Positions 19,401-24,842 of a DNA stretch of 26,488 nucleotides are shown piece by piece. How positions within the stretch are numbered: the stretch's first letter is position 1; each line of letters begins with the position of its first letter. The notes below the pieces were generated by a model. That model did not search any database, was not told the DNA's origin, and saw nothing but the letters and a program-made list of their open reading frames with translations. The position numbers and the translations under genes were made by a program. The stretch comes from an uncultured Lachnospiraceae bacterium (GTDB lineage: Bacteria; Bacillota; Clostridia; Lachnospirales; Lachnospiraceae): the NCBI GenBank assembly GCA_910588965.1, contig CAJUSO010000045.1:1-26488 (forward strand). The letters run 5' to 3'.

Positions 19401-19636
19401 GTGCCTTCTGCCGTCTTCTCATTCGTCCCAACCAGAAGGGATTCTATCCCGTCTGTCCCTTCTTTTGCGCTTTTGCTTCCTGCTGTCACATATTTGCTGC
19501 TGCTTATGCCCTTGGTCACCTCAACAGATGCTGCATCCCGGGCCTCTGCCGCTTGGGCAGCCGATGCAGGAAACATGGTGAATACCATAGCAACCGCCAA
19601 CAGCGCTGCCAAGTACCGTCTCACTTGATGCTTCAT
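13403..19636 (-). CDS. Giant secreted multidomain glycoside hydrolase with two unlike GH43 domains
   Basis: This is a 2077-residue secreted enzyme. The open frame reaches an ATG at 19732, but ATG 19636 has an AGGAGGG site and gives a clean signal peptide (MKHQVRRYLAALL to AQAAEA). Approximate order: DNRLRE/CBM96-like beta-sandwich 32-245; Ig-like 249-332; LamG 339-535; two Ig-like domains 549-745; GH43 747-1077; LamG 1089-1310; GH43 1414-1735; four Big_2 domains 1745-2077. The first GH43 has Asp in VRDPYLL (~808), Asp in IDTTMIY (~937) and Glu in LEGPEFF (~991). The second has Asp in YADPDI (~1424), Asp in AIDPSIF (~1560) and Glu in FRESVVV (~1609), with a His in SAHQSVV (~1673). The two catalytic domains are different GH43 types, suggesting cleavage of two linkages in one polysaccharide, probably arabinose- or xylose-containing. 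No sortase motif is present. Confidence 0.93.
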   Translation of the reverse strand: MKHQVRRYLAALLAVAMVFTMFPASAAQAAEARDAASVEVTKGISSSKYVTAGSKSAKEGTDGIESLLVGTNEKTAEGTVKAAAFVDGETGKGDQNVGSARVAAMAFALPQIDAAKVSRATVEITIFDGNDRLSNGTETKAALFQVAADKYEGMKDDNAQDAPGATFPAKDDDYSKDKTVYGDAWITYHNYAAQDQKVVFDVTDWLKESLANGDAHAVYRLQTVVGGFFVYTGGKFAPKLSITAAVPVSEAVAQTLADISLPRIASGDIALPATGAGNSQITWTCREEDKAYIAIADGKATVTRPTGGNKEVQLMATAALGGISDSKVFRIIIAGVQGEMPKPMASFDFNTEAQDGKFVSGDVVAAINGAVQLQDRDEANGKALYLDGSASWLSLKKADGTSLLTGLEDVTVSFDAKPDRTSTNWAFYAAPNENSQNGVETYIGALINGGRTTIERYRNGRFPTASLATGTDWSHVDVVFTEKETALYVNGREMSVAASEVPLSEILGDKSIFQIGKANWGNGEYTKGWIDNFQIYNQALEVGQICPPEVLDQMVQADKEALKLDLEGLRADQDFALPAKGQRGCNITWVSADEGIIAIDGGMAVVKRAADADKTVKLTASISLGGVSDTKEFQVTVAQEEADAVIVQKALEKLQAMPNKDDIRDNIYMPNEIEVDGTEKKASVTWTSSNTAVVTAAPSADGKKEPGIVNRPEPGQGDVQVTLQATVSSGEVSRQAEPITVTVKEKRKQEKNTSYLFAHFTGTEGSRTDEQIYFATSEDGSQWTDMTASGNPALDASNIEGGDGGVRDPYLLRSQNGDKFYLIATDLSINRRGGWGNAEATTKGSKYLVIWESTDLVEWTEPRLVDVASRIPGAGMAWAPEAYYDPDTGNYVVYWATASDESNKLGDRTNMYYAVTRDFYTFSEPVLWIDRQHSIIDTTMIYDDTTETYYRASGDGQITIEKSKSIYDGWEIIGTLSSIFNNDNYSGAKLEGPEFFEYCEDDWLKDKDGNPVRTWGLMCDQYAEGRGYLPFRTTDLADMTTNSWSPATDVDFGALKKRHGTILPVSDAEYKAIMKKYGFGEDETEEKILADFDFDTEADLGGGTKGFASDNAKASGSYTLQDSYNKEAGKALYLDGSNTNFLTVTDKDGGSLLAGVSEMTISYEFKPDRSETNWVMYAAPNSSAPNYTHEKYLGILANGGTTTLERYNNSGSRPSNPSVQTGSGWSRVDIVITKTKSTIYLNGEKKAEAANSYQLPAILGAAGILQIGKANWENGEYCKGWIDNFRIKNKASSEAEVKELAAPFVSTLPAVSAAVVGSAPTRDEALGYRGTDNHTAITSLIDSTKKEIQPYVRRHADLAEVPVKFELVGDVVLKVGSQVFENGAKMDLTNDVQIVMERGGKAETWTIKKPILSNNPVLPGQYADPDIDYFDGKFWIYPTTDGYPGWSGTVFHAFSSPDMVNWKDEGVILKLADQTPETNDQGIQIATSPWAVGGSAWAPTIEEKNGKYYFYYCGKFENGQSAVGVAVADQPQGPYTDKGSALLTKAMTDAAGAGVGQAIDPSIFTDDDGTSYMLVGNGSAVIAELNEDMMSIKEGSIKRINGLTDFRESVVVTKKDGKYHWTWSCDDANSPNYHVNYGVSDKLFQENGTVNVTLKKKNLLSKDEGKNILGSAHQSVVHVKDAAGRDRYFMAYHRFYTPLDIFTSGDGLGVHRETCVDEITFDEQGEMVVTPTLEGVPAVEMPSEGNVEVTGVTLNKTSLELAAGASATLEATVLPANATDKSIRWSSSAPGVASVENGKVTAKAAGKAVITAAAANGKSASCTVTVKEAVVEAASVTLDKKSLTLTVKQQQKLKAVVAPSNATDKALTWKSSSPTVASVAQDGTVKALKAGTATITARTANGKSASCKVTVKAAVVAVKKVTLGKTKLTLGVKEKFTLKAKVTPSDATSKKVTWKSDKTSVATVSAKGVVTAKKAGTAKITATAGGKKAACKITVKKAPSKITLNAKKKAVKKGKTYQLKVKLPKNTASNKITYSTSNKKVATVSASGKVKGVKKGIATITAKAFNGKKAKIKITVK

Positions 19637-19671
19637 TTTGCGCCCTCCTACTTTATGTAATATTTGTATCC

Positions 19672-19735
19672 GGTTTGTGCAGATTGCCCCTATTTTCCTG
19701 GAAACCACAAAAAATAGAGCTAATATACACAAACC
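19672..19735 (-). other. Nested stem-loop at the 5' end of the hydrolase mRNA leader
   Basis: On the minus strand GGTTTGTG (19735-19728) pairs with CACAAACC (19679-19672). Inside it, CTATTTT (19717-19711) pairs with AAAATAG (19696-19690). Both stems are perfect, and the internal loop is 10 nt on each side. The structure starts a few bases after the predicted transcription start and ends about 22 nt before the AGGAGGG site. It could protect the 6.2-kb mRNA from 5'-end decay or bind a regulator. It matches no riboswitch class I know. Confidence 0.55.
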
Positions 19736-19746
19736 TTCCCTTCAAT

Positions 19747-19806
19747 ATTATAAAGAAACTGGGCAAATATTTCTATGGAATTTTTTTTGTTTTTTTGTAC
19801 TTTTTT
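19747..19806 (-). promoter_or_regulatory. Promoter with A-tract UP-like element for the 13403-19636 gene
   Basis: The minus strand has TATAAT (19752-19747) and TAGAAA (19775-19770) with a 17-nt spacer. Directly upstream are three A-tracts of 6, 7 and 8 A's (19806-19781), typical of an UP element contacted by the RNA polymerase alpha subunit. The start point should be near 19740, giving a leader of about 104 nt. No terminator separates this from the gene at 19816-20505, so read-through may also contribute. Confidence 0.7.
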
Positions 19807-19815
19807 ACAGGAACC

Positions 19816-20505
19816 TTATTCCTTGGCGCTTCCTTCTGCCGCCACCTGGAAGCCTGCCCCTTCCAGCAGCCTGCGCGCCTTTTCGGCATTCTGCACACCT
19901 TGGATTTCCATATACCCGCCTTTGGCGCTGGCTGCTTTCCCGAATACCTCTTGCATCTGGCTCTGTTCCATACAGATTTGGGCGGCAGGGTCTTTCAGGA
20001 TGCCGCAGATCCTGGCTTTCCTGGCATGCCCCGTTTCATCCGTTATGGTTAACTCTAATTGCGGATAGCCCTGCTGCCATTTTTCAATCTGCCCCTTGGT
20101 CGGGGCGTAACCGTTCCGGTCCAAAAAGGAAGCGAAGCATTCTTTCCCCACAAAAAGCATGGCTGTATTGCCTAACCGGATTTCCGGCTCTGCCGTTTCC
20201 CATTCCAGGGGGTATTCCCCAAACGCAACCCCCATAAGCTCCGTTTCCATGGCGTATTCCCCCAACGCTATGTTTACCGTAACCGTGTCTGTTGGCAGGA
20301 ATAAGGTAATCCCAGGCAGTTTCCCAAATTCCTCTACCACCTCTTCTGTCAGGCTGCCGCCTGCCTGGATGGACATTTTGCACAGTTCCTGGCTCTGCTG
20401 CCAGGCCTTTGCTTTCCCTGCCAGGAAAAAAATACACAGGGCAGCGGCTCCTGCTGCCACGATATCCTTATAGATATTCCGCTTTTCCATATCCCTACCA
20501 TCCAT
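19816..20505 (-). CDS. Membrane-anchored protein resembling a stand-alone MacB/FtsX periplasmic core domain
   Basis: This 229-residue protein has one N-terminal membrane span (about 14-33) and an extracytoplasmic remainder. The pattern LTEEVVEEFGKLPGITLFLP, then a beta-rich stretch with MGVAFGEYPLEW, resembles the MacB_PCD region of MacB/FtsX-type ABC permeases, but the three C-terminal spans of such permeases are absent. The gene starts 13 bp after the previous stop and is probably last in the export operon. The predicted role is an external accessory or adaptor part of the neighbouring ABC transporter. The start is uncertain: ATG 20505 has little binding site, and ATG 20490 (MEKRN) is an alternative. 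The fold assignment comes from pattern reading only. A clear terminator is not seen. Confidence 0.72.
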   Translation of the reverse strand: MDGRDMEKRNIYKDIVAAGAAALCIFFLAGKAKAWQQSQELCKMSIQAGGSLTEEVVEEFGKLPGITLFLPTDTVTVNIALGEYAMETELMGVAFGEYPLEWETAEPEIRLGNTAMLFVGKECFASFLDRNGYAPTKGQIEKWQQGYPQLELTITDETGHARKARICGILKDPAAQICMEQSQMQEVFGKAASAKGGYMEIQGVQNAEKARRLLEGAGFQVAAEGSAKE

Positions 20506-20518
20506 TCCTACAAAACCA

Positions 20519-22366
20519 TCAGGAAGCTTCCATCCCCATGCGCTGGTAATGCTTCATGCGCAAATACAGCCAGGCAATCACAAGCGCCATGGCCGCCGCC
20601 ACAAGGATTATAATTGTTATCCACCATTGGTTGGTCTTTTCCGGCTCTTTTTCCACCTTCAGTTCCACAACCTTGGGCTTCTTAATGGAGGTATGCACCT
20701 TTTGGCTCTGCTCGATGGCCTTGCCTTGCTCATCTTCATAAGAAAAAATAACCGTGCCAATGGTATCCCCATACTTCTCCCCGCCCCCTTCTATGATATT
20801 CCCATCGGCATCCATATCCAACGTCCCGGCAAATACTGGGATCTCCCCATCCAAAGACGTGCCTGCCTCCATATTTCCCAGAAATAATTCCTTTTGCGGG
20901 AACAGGCCTTTTCCTTCCAGGCGCACTTTCGCATTATAGATTACAGCCAGCCCCGTGTTCTGTACCTGGAAGGCCAAAGAACCCGTATCCGACTCATAAA
21001 TGCTCTCCGGGAACGTAAGGCTGGCCAGTTCTGCCTGCTGCACCTGCCTCACAGGCAGGCTTAGGCTCTCTGCCGCATTGTAGGCCGTCCCCTTCCTGTC
21101 CTCATAGTCAAACTGCAGCTGCAGGGAGGCTGCTTCCGCGGCAGCTTTCCTGCTTACGGTAATATTCTGGGACAGATCCAGGGACTGCCCTGCTGCTACC
21201 CGTTCAAAATACCAGGAAGCTTTTTCAAAGGAAAGACTATCGGCCTCACAGAGCAATGTAATTTTAAGGTTAAAAATCGGCTGCCTGCTGCTGCAGTTTT
21301 TCACCTCCACGGCCCACAGGCTGCTCTCCCCCGCCTGTAAGGCCATCCCTTGCAGGCTGTTGCTTACAACCATAATCCTGGGCTGGTGGACGGTTTCCTC
21401 CTGCTGCACCGATTCCCCCAAAGGCTGGGAGGCTCCTGTATCCGGCAGCACTGGCTCTAAGCTGCCCCCTCCCTCTTCTGGCACACCCGCCTCTTCCCCT
21501 TCGGCGGAAGGCTGCGGCCGCCCATCGCTGATTTCCACATATACCGTAAAATCCTGCTGCACCACCCCCTCCCCTGTCTGTGCCTGCACAAGCAAATGCA
21601 GCGGGTATTGGCCATTGACACGGTCTTTTTTCAGCTTTAGCTTGCACTGGTAGAGATATACCCCGTCCTCCGATTCCTTCACCCTCTTCTGGTAATTTTT
21701 GTAATAAAAGGGGCTGTTTTCTTCTTTTTCAAAAGATACCCCGACCTGGAGCCGATGGTTTTCCACCTCCATTTTGGCAAGGAATGGAACCACAAGGGTC
21801 ATGGTATCCTTGTGGATGGCAGGCTCATATCCCTTCGCAAAGGAAGCCCCCATCCCCTCATACCTCCGGTTGGCGTCAATGGCAATCATGCCTTGTGCCT
21901 GGGCCGGAAGGGGGAAAAGCAAAAAGAGGCAGAGCAGGCCAAAGCAAAGAGAGGCAACCGCCCCAAGACGCCAACCTCTGCAAAGGCTGCCTCCTGGCAT
22001 GACCCTTTGTGCCATAACTTTCTGCCTATCGCTGCTTCCTGGCATCCCCCTTTGTACCATAACTTTCTGCCTATTGCTGCCTCCTGGCATTCTCCCTTGC
22101 CCCATACGTTTCTGGCCATTGCTTTCTATGGCTATAATCCTCTGGCTACCGCTGCCCCAAGCGTTATGCCTTTGCATCCTTTTATCCTCCCCCCACTCTT
22201 GGTTTATGGAAGCAGACACCCTATCTTCCCCTCCCCAATCATATTTTACTTTTTCCCCTAGCCTGTTATATTTGCTTTGCAATTTGCTCACATCCAATTC
22301 CTCTTGACATTTATTCTGCGGCCTGCCATATCCCCTTTTCCTTGGGAACTGCAGCTTCTCCTTCAT
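20519..22366 (-). CDS. Secreted beta-sandwich (CARDB/NEW3-like) protein with C-terminal membrane anchor
   Basis: The protein is 615 residues from ATG 22366, which has AGAGG 9 nt upstream; a TTG at 22375 is too close to that site. Residues 1-130 are polar and include three 15-residue repeats. A hydrophobic signal-like segment follows at about 134-155, ending FPLPAQAQ. The exported part has beta-sandwich repeats in the style of COG1361/CARDB proteins (conserved NTGLAVIYNAKVRLEG), an acidic proline-rich linker near 280-320, and one membrane span near 580-605 with a short basic tail. A signal segment 130 residues in is unusual. Internal ATGs at 22015 or 22000 would give a normal signal peptide but have weak binding sites. 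The gene follows the ATPase by 35 bp. It is probably an extracytoplasmic partner of the ABC transporter. Function is unknown. Confidence 0.8.
   Translation of the reverse strand: MKEKLQFPRKRGYGRPQNKCQEELDVSKLQSKYNRLGEKVKYDWGGEDRVSASINQEWGEDKRMQRHNAWGSGSQRIIAIESNGQKRMGQGRMPGGSNRQKVMVQRGMPGSSDRQKVMAQRVMPGGSLCRGWRLGAVASLCFGLLCLFLLFPLPAQAQGMIAIDANRRYEGMGASFAKGYEPAIHKDTMTLVVPFLAKMEVENHRLQVGVSFEKEENSPFYYKNYQKRVKESEDGVYLYQCKLKLKKDRVNGQYPLHLLVQAQTGEGVVQQDFTVYVEISDGRPQPSAEGEEAGVPEEGGGSLEPVLPDTGASQPLGESVQQEETVHQPRIMVVSNSLQGMALQAGESSLWAVEVKNCSSRQPIFNLKITLLCEADSLSFEKASWYFERVAAGQSLDLSQNITVSRKAAAEAASLQLQFDYEDRKGTAYNAAESLSLPVRQVQQAELASLTFPESIYESDTGSLAFQVQNTGLAVIYNAKVRLEGKGLFPQKELFLGNMEAGTSLDGEIPVFAGTLDMDADGNIIEGGGEKYGDTIGTVIFSYEDEQGKAIEQSQKVHTSIKKPKVVELKVEKEPEKTNQWWITIIILVAAAMALVIAWLYLRMKHYQRMGMEAS
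21987..22121. repeat. 45-bp in-frame tandem repeat (3 copies plus a decayed fourth)
   Basis: Copies start at 21987, 22032 and 22077, and a degraded unit follows from 22122. The period is 45 bp, giving 15 residues (core MPGGSNRQKVMVQR). The transcript contains a TGCC-AGGA-GGCA hairpin in the better copies. The array lies between the annotated start and the signal-like segment of the 20519-22366 gene, so it may be leader sequence rather than protein. Confidence 0.85.
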
Positions 22367-22401
22367 CTGCGGCAACCTCTTCCCGCTATTTTCTGTGTCC
22401 C

Positions 22402-23037
22402 TTATTTTTCCCGTATCCTGCCGCCGTCCATTTCATAGACTTTATCGCATAAAATCCGGATATCCTCGCTGTTATGGCTTGCTAGGATAATGGTTTTCCC
22501 CTGTCCTTTTAATTCCAGCAGCAGTTTGCGTATATCTGCCACGCCGTGTTTATCCAGCCCGTTAAACGGCTCATCCAGTATTAAAAATTCCGGGTCTTCC
22601 ATGATTGCCTGGGCAATCCCAAGCCTTTGGCGCATCCCTAAGGAGTATTTCGATACCGGCTTTTTCAGCCCTGGGTCAAGCCCTGCTTTCCTGATGGCAG
22701 CCTGGATGCCTTCCTTGCCAACCTTCCCCTGCAGGCCTGCCAATATCTCCAAATTCCGCATCCCGCTTAAGTTTGCCAAAAAGCCCGGCGTCTCGATTAT
22801 CACCCCGATGCGTTCCGGAAAATCAATATCAATGCCAATCCGCTTCCCGTTCACGCGGATCCTGCCATCCGTCACTGGAAGGAAGCCGCAAATGCATTTC
22901 ATCAGCACGGTTTTCCCTGAGCCATTATTCCCAGAAATGCCATACACCTTCCCCTGCTCCATCGCAAGGTTAACATCATCCAGGACCCTCTCTTCCCCAA
23001 ACTTTTTTGTCACATGTTCCACCTCAATATAAGCCAT
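22402..23037 (-). CDS. ABC transporter ATP-binding protein (BcrA-like)
   Basis: This is a 211-residue cytoplasmic ATPase powering the two adjacent permeases. Walker A is GNNGSGKT (about 36-43), the signature motif is the BcrA/CcmA-style YSLGMRQRL (about 131-139), Walker B is FLILDEP followed by FNGLD, and the switch His is in ASHN. The fold is complete but short, lacking the C-terminal extension of some drug exporters. The ATG lies 3 nt past the upstream permease stop, with GGAGGTG overlapping that stop, so the two are translationally coupled. Relatives export bacitracin, lantibiotics or other peptides, or move envelope components. The substrate here is unknown. Confidence 0.95.
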   Translation of the reverse strand: MAYIEVEHVTKKFGEERVLDDVNLAMEQGKVYGISGNNGSGKTVLMKCICGFLPVTDGRIRVNGKRIGIDIDFPERIGVIIETPGFLANLSGMRNLEILAGLQGKVGKEGIQAAIRKAGLDPGLKKPVSKYSLGMRQRLGIAQAIMEDPEFLILDEPFNGLDKHGVADIRKLLLELKGQGKTIILASHNSEDIRILCDKVYEMDGGRIREK

Positions 23038-23040
23038 CCC

Positions 23041-23760
23041 TTACACCTCCCGCAGCCTTACATACAACGCCAGCCCATGCAGAAGCATCACCACTGCCGA
23101 AAATACCCCTAAAAATACCCAGATCCCACTCCCATCCGTCCCCCAGTCCTGCTCCGCTGCCACCCATTCTGCCGGATACATCGCATACATCCCCGCAAAA
23201 TAACGTTCTTTCAATATAACCAGCAAGTAATAACAGACAAAGGGCAGCCCATACGCCATATAATAATTCATAAAAACAGCTGCAAATATCCCCGCCGCCC
23301 CTGCCGCAATCCCCCCTGCCAGCGAAACCCGCAGCAATACCCCCGCAACTTCCCAAAGCTTCCCCCCATCCACACTGCCTTTAAGCTCCAGGGGATAGAC
23401 AAACAAAAATGCCAATGCCAGCATCCATACACCCGCCAGGAAAAAAGGCAGGAACCCCCCCATATAAACCTGCACCGTCTTCCTCTTCATGTACTCCATC
23501 CGGTCCGTCCTGGTAAGGTACAGCTTCAGGAACCCGCTGGAGGATTCCCGCACAAACGCCGCCCCCATGGGAAGCACGCCGGCAACGGGAACCAAAAACA
23601 GCAGCACCTGCCCCTGCAGGGCCGCCTGGCAGAAATCCAGGAAACTCCCAGGCGCCAGAGGCGCTTCCATTTGATAAAACGGAAATCCCGCCGCCAGCCC
23701 CCCAAGGCAGAGAAGCGCGGCAGCCCACAGCCCTTTTTCCTGTATTAATTCCTTCATCAT
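23041..23760 (-). CDS. ABC-2-like transporter permease (second subunit)
   Basis: This 239-residue membrane protein has about six hydrophobic segments, for example GLWAAALLCLGGLAAGF, VLLFLVPVAGVLPMGAAF, FFLAGVWMLALAFLFVY and the C-terminal IWVFLGVFSAVVMLLHGLAL. A cytoplasmic stretch, YLTRTDRMEYMKRKTVQVY, resembles the coupling region of ABC-2 permeases (segments near the first span followed by a basic loop). It starts 36 bp after the previous permease and is coupled to the ATPase gene. AGGAAGGG precedes ATG 23760; the next codon (23757) is also ATG. It probably forms a heterodimer with the product of 23797-24690. Confidence 0.85.
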   Translation of the reverse strand: MMKELIQEKGLWAAALLCLGGLAAGFPFYQMEAPLAPGSFLDFCQAALQGQVLLFLVPVAGVLPMGAAFVRESSSGFLKLYLTRTDRMEYMKRKTVQVYMGGFLPFFLAGVWMLALAFLFVYPLELKGSVDGGKLWEVAGVLLRVSLAGGIAAGAAGIFAAVFMNYYMAYGLPFVCYYLLVILKERYFAGMYAMYPAEWVAAEQDWGTDGSGIWVFLGVFSAVVMLLHGLALYVRLREV

Positions 23761-23796
23761 CTACCGTCCCTTCCTCCCCTTATCTGCCTCACAACG

Positions 23797-24690
23797 TCAT
23801 TCTCCCGTAAAAGAGGAAAAATTGTATTTCTTTAAGATAAAAAACGACCCTCCAGCCAAAATCAGCAAAATCCCCAGGAATATCATGCAGGACTGCCCCA
23901 TCGACGGCAAAACGTCATACCCAAAATCATGCATCCCATACGTGGCATGGTTCAAAGGGCTAACCCAGCCGGTAATACGCCGGATCAAGAACATCTCATA
24001 CTCCTCCTTCCCCAAGATCTGGGCCAGTACCTTGGGATCGAGCAGGAACCCGAACAGACTGTAACAAAGCCCTGCACCCACTGCCGCCTTCTTCCCGGCT
24101 TTCATCTGGAAAAGCAGCATCAGAAAACCCAGCGTCAGCGCATAGCATACCAGCAGCAGCACAATCTGCAGGCTGCATCCCACTGGGCTGGTGCTCTCCA
24201 TCACCTTCACTGAAGACGGCACGGACAGATCCTTCCCCATCGTGGAATAGGCCAAAAGCGCCGCCGTCTTGCTCCATATGTTCCCCACAAAGGTTTTCTG
24301 CATGCAGAGCAGGCTGGTCACCAGCAGCACATACCCCATATACAGCCCTGCCGCCAGGAAAATATAGAGGAACTGCGCCAGCAGCCACCTCCGTTTTTTC
24401 ATACGCAGCAGCATATAGGGCGTAAAGGGGCTCAGCTTTGGCAAATCAATAAACAGTAATATCAGCAGCAGGGAGCACAGCAGGATGGACGTGGCGTCCC
24501 CAAAGGTCCAGATAAAGGGCTCAAATGCCTGCATGGAGGATTCATAATATTCCGCCACCCTCATTGCCCTGCTGCTTAAGAAAAAGCAGAGCACAAAGGA
24601 AAACAAAAACGTGATGATTACCCTCGGGTTCTTAAAAAAACCTTGGAAATTCCACCGCACGACTGCCGCAACCTGCCTTGCCGCTTCCAT
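23797..24690 (-). CDS. ABC-2-like transporter permease (first subunit)
   Basis: This 297-residue polytopic membrane protein has about six to seven hydrophobic segments, including VIITFLFSFVLCFFLSS, ILLCSLLLILLFI, FLYIFLAAGLYMGYVLLVTSLL and the C-terminal MIFLGILLILAGGSFFIL. The frame is open to an ATG at 24819, but that extension is made of a 58-bp duplication read in two different frames. ATG 24690 (MEAARQVAAVVRWNF) has AAGGAGG 7 nt upstream and gives a compact N-terminus. No domain is recognised beyond the ABC-2 style. Its place before a second permease and a BcrA-type ATPase supports the assignment. Confidence 0.85.
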   Translation of the reverse strand: MEAARQVAAVVRWNFQGFFKNPRVIITFLFSFVLCFFLSSRAMRVAEYYESSMQAFEPFIWTFGDATSILLCSLLLILLFIDLPKLSPFTPYMLLRMKKRRWLLAQFLYIFLAAGLYMGYVLLVTSLLCMQKTFVGNIWSKTAALLAYSTMGKDLSVPSSVKVMESTSPVGCSLQIVLLLVCYALTLGFLMLLFQMKAGKKAAVGAGLCYSLFGFLLDPKVLAQILGKEEYEMFLIRRITGWVSPLNHATYGMHDFGYDVLPSMGQSCMIFLGILLILAGGSFFILKKYNFSSFTGE

Positions 24691-24722
24691 ACCCCTGCCT
24701 CCTTCCTGCATCTTCCTAACAA

Positions 24723-24838
24723 CGCCATACCAGCTTTCCGACTTCTGGGTATTTGCCCCATCTTGGTTTCCTCCTAACAGCGCCATACCAGCTTTCCGAC
24801 TTCTGGGTATTTGCCCCATTCTGGCTTCCTTGCTGCCA
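24723..24838. repeat. 58-bp tandem duplication in the gap before the permease gene
   Basis: Two units, 24723-24780 and 24781-24838, share their first 39 bases exactly (starting CGCCATACCAGC on the plus strand) and then diverge. A partial third tail (TTCCTAACAA) lies just below 24723. On the transcript each unit can form a TGGG/CCCA hairpin. The period is not a multiple of three, supporting non-coding status. The duplication occupies most of the gap between the lipoprotein stop (24843) and the permease start (24690). No terminator or promoter is evident there. Confidence 0.9.
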
Positions 24839-24842
24839 GGGA

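Noticed and set aside
19637..19732. N-terminal extension of the 13403-19636 gene to ATG 19732
   Set aside because: It would translate through the leader hairpin and begin right at the predicted transcription start without a binding site. ATG 19636 has AGGAGGG and opens a clean signal peptide.
19776..19815. Terminator after the gene at 19816-20505
   Set aside because: The AGGAA/TTCCT hairpin near the stop is followed by A-tracts, not T-tracts, on the minus strand. These are better explained as the UP element of the next promoter.
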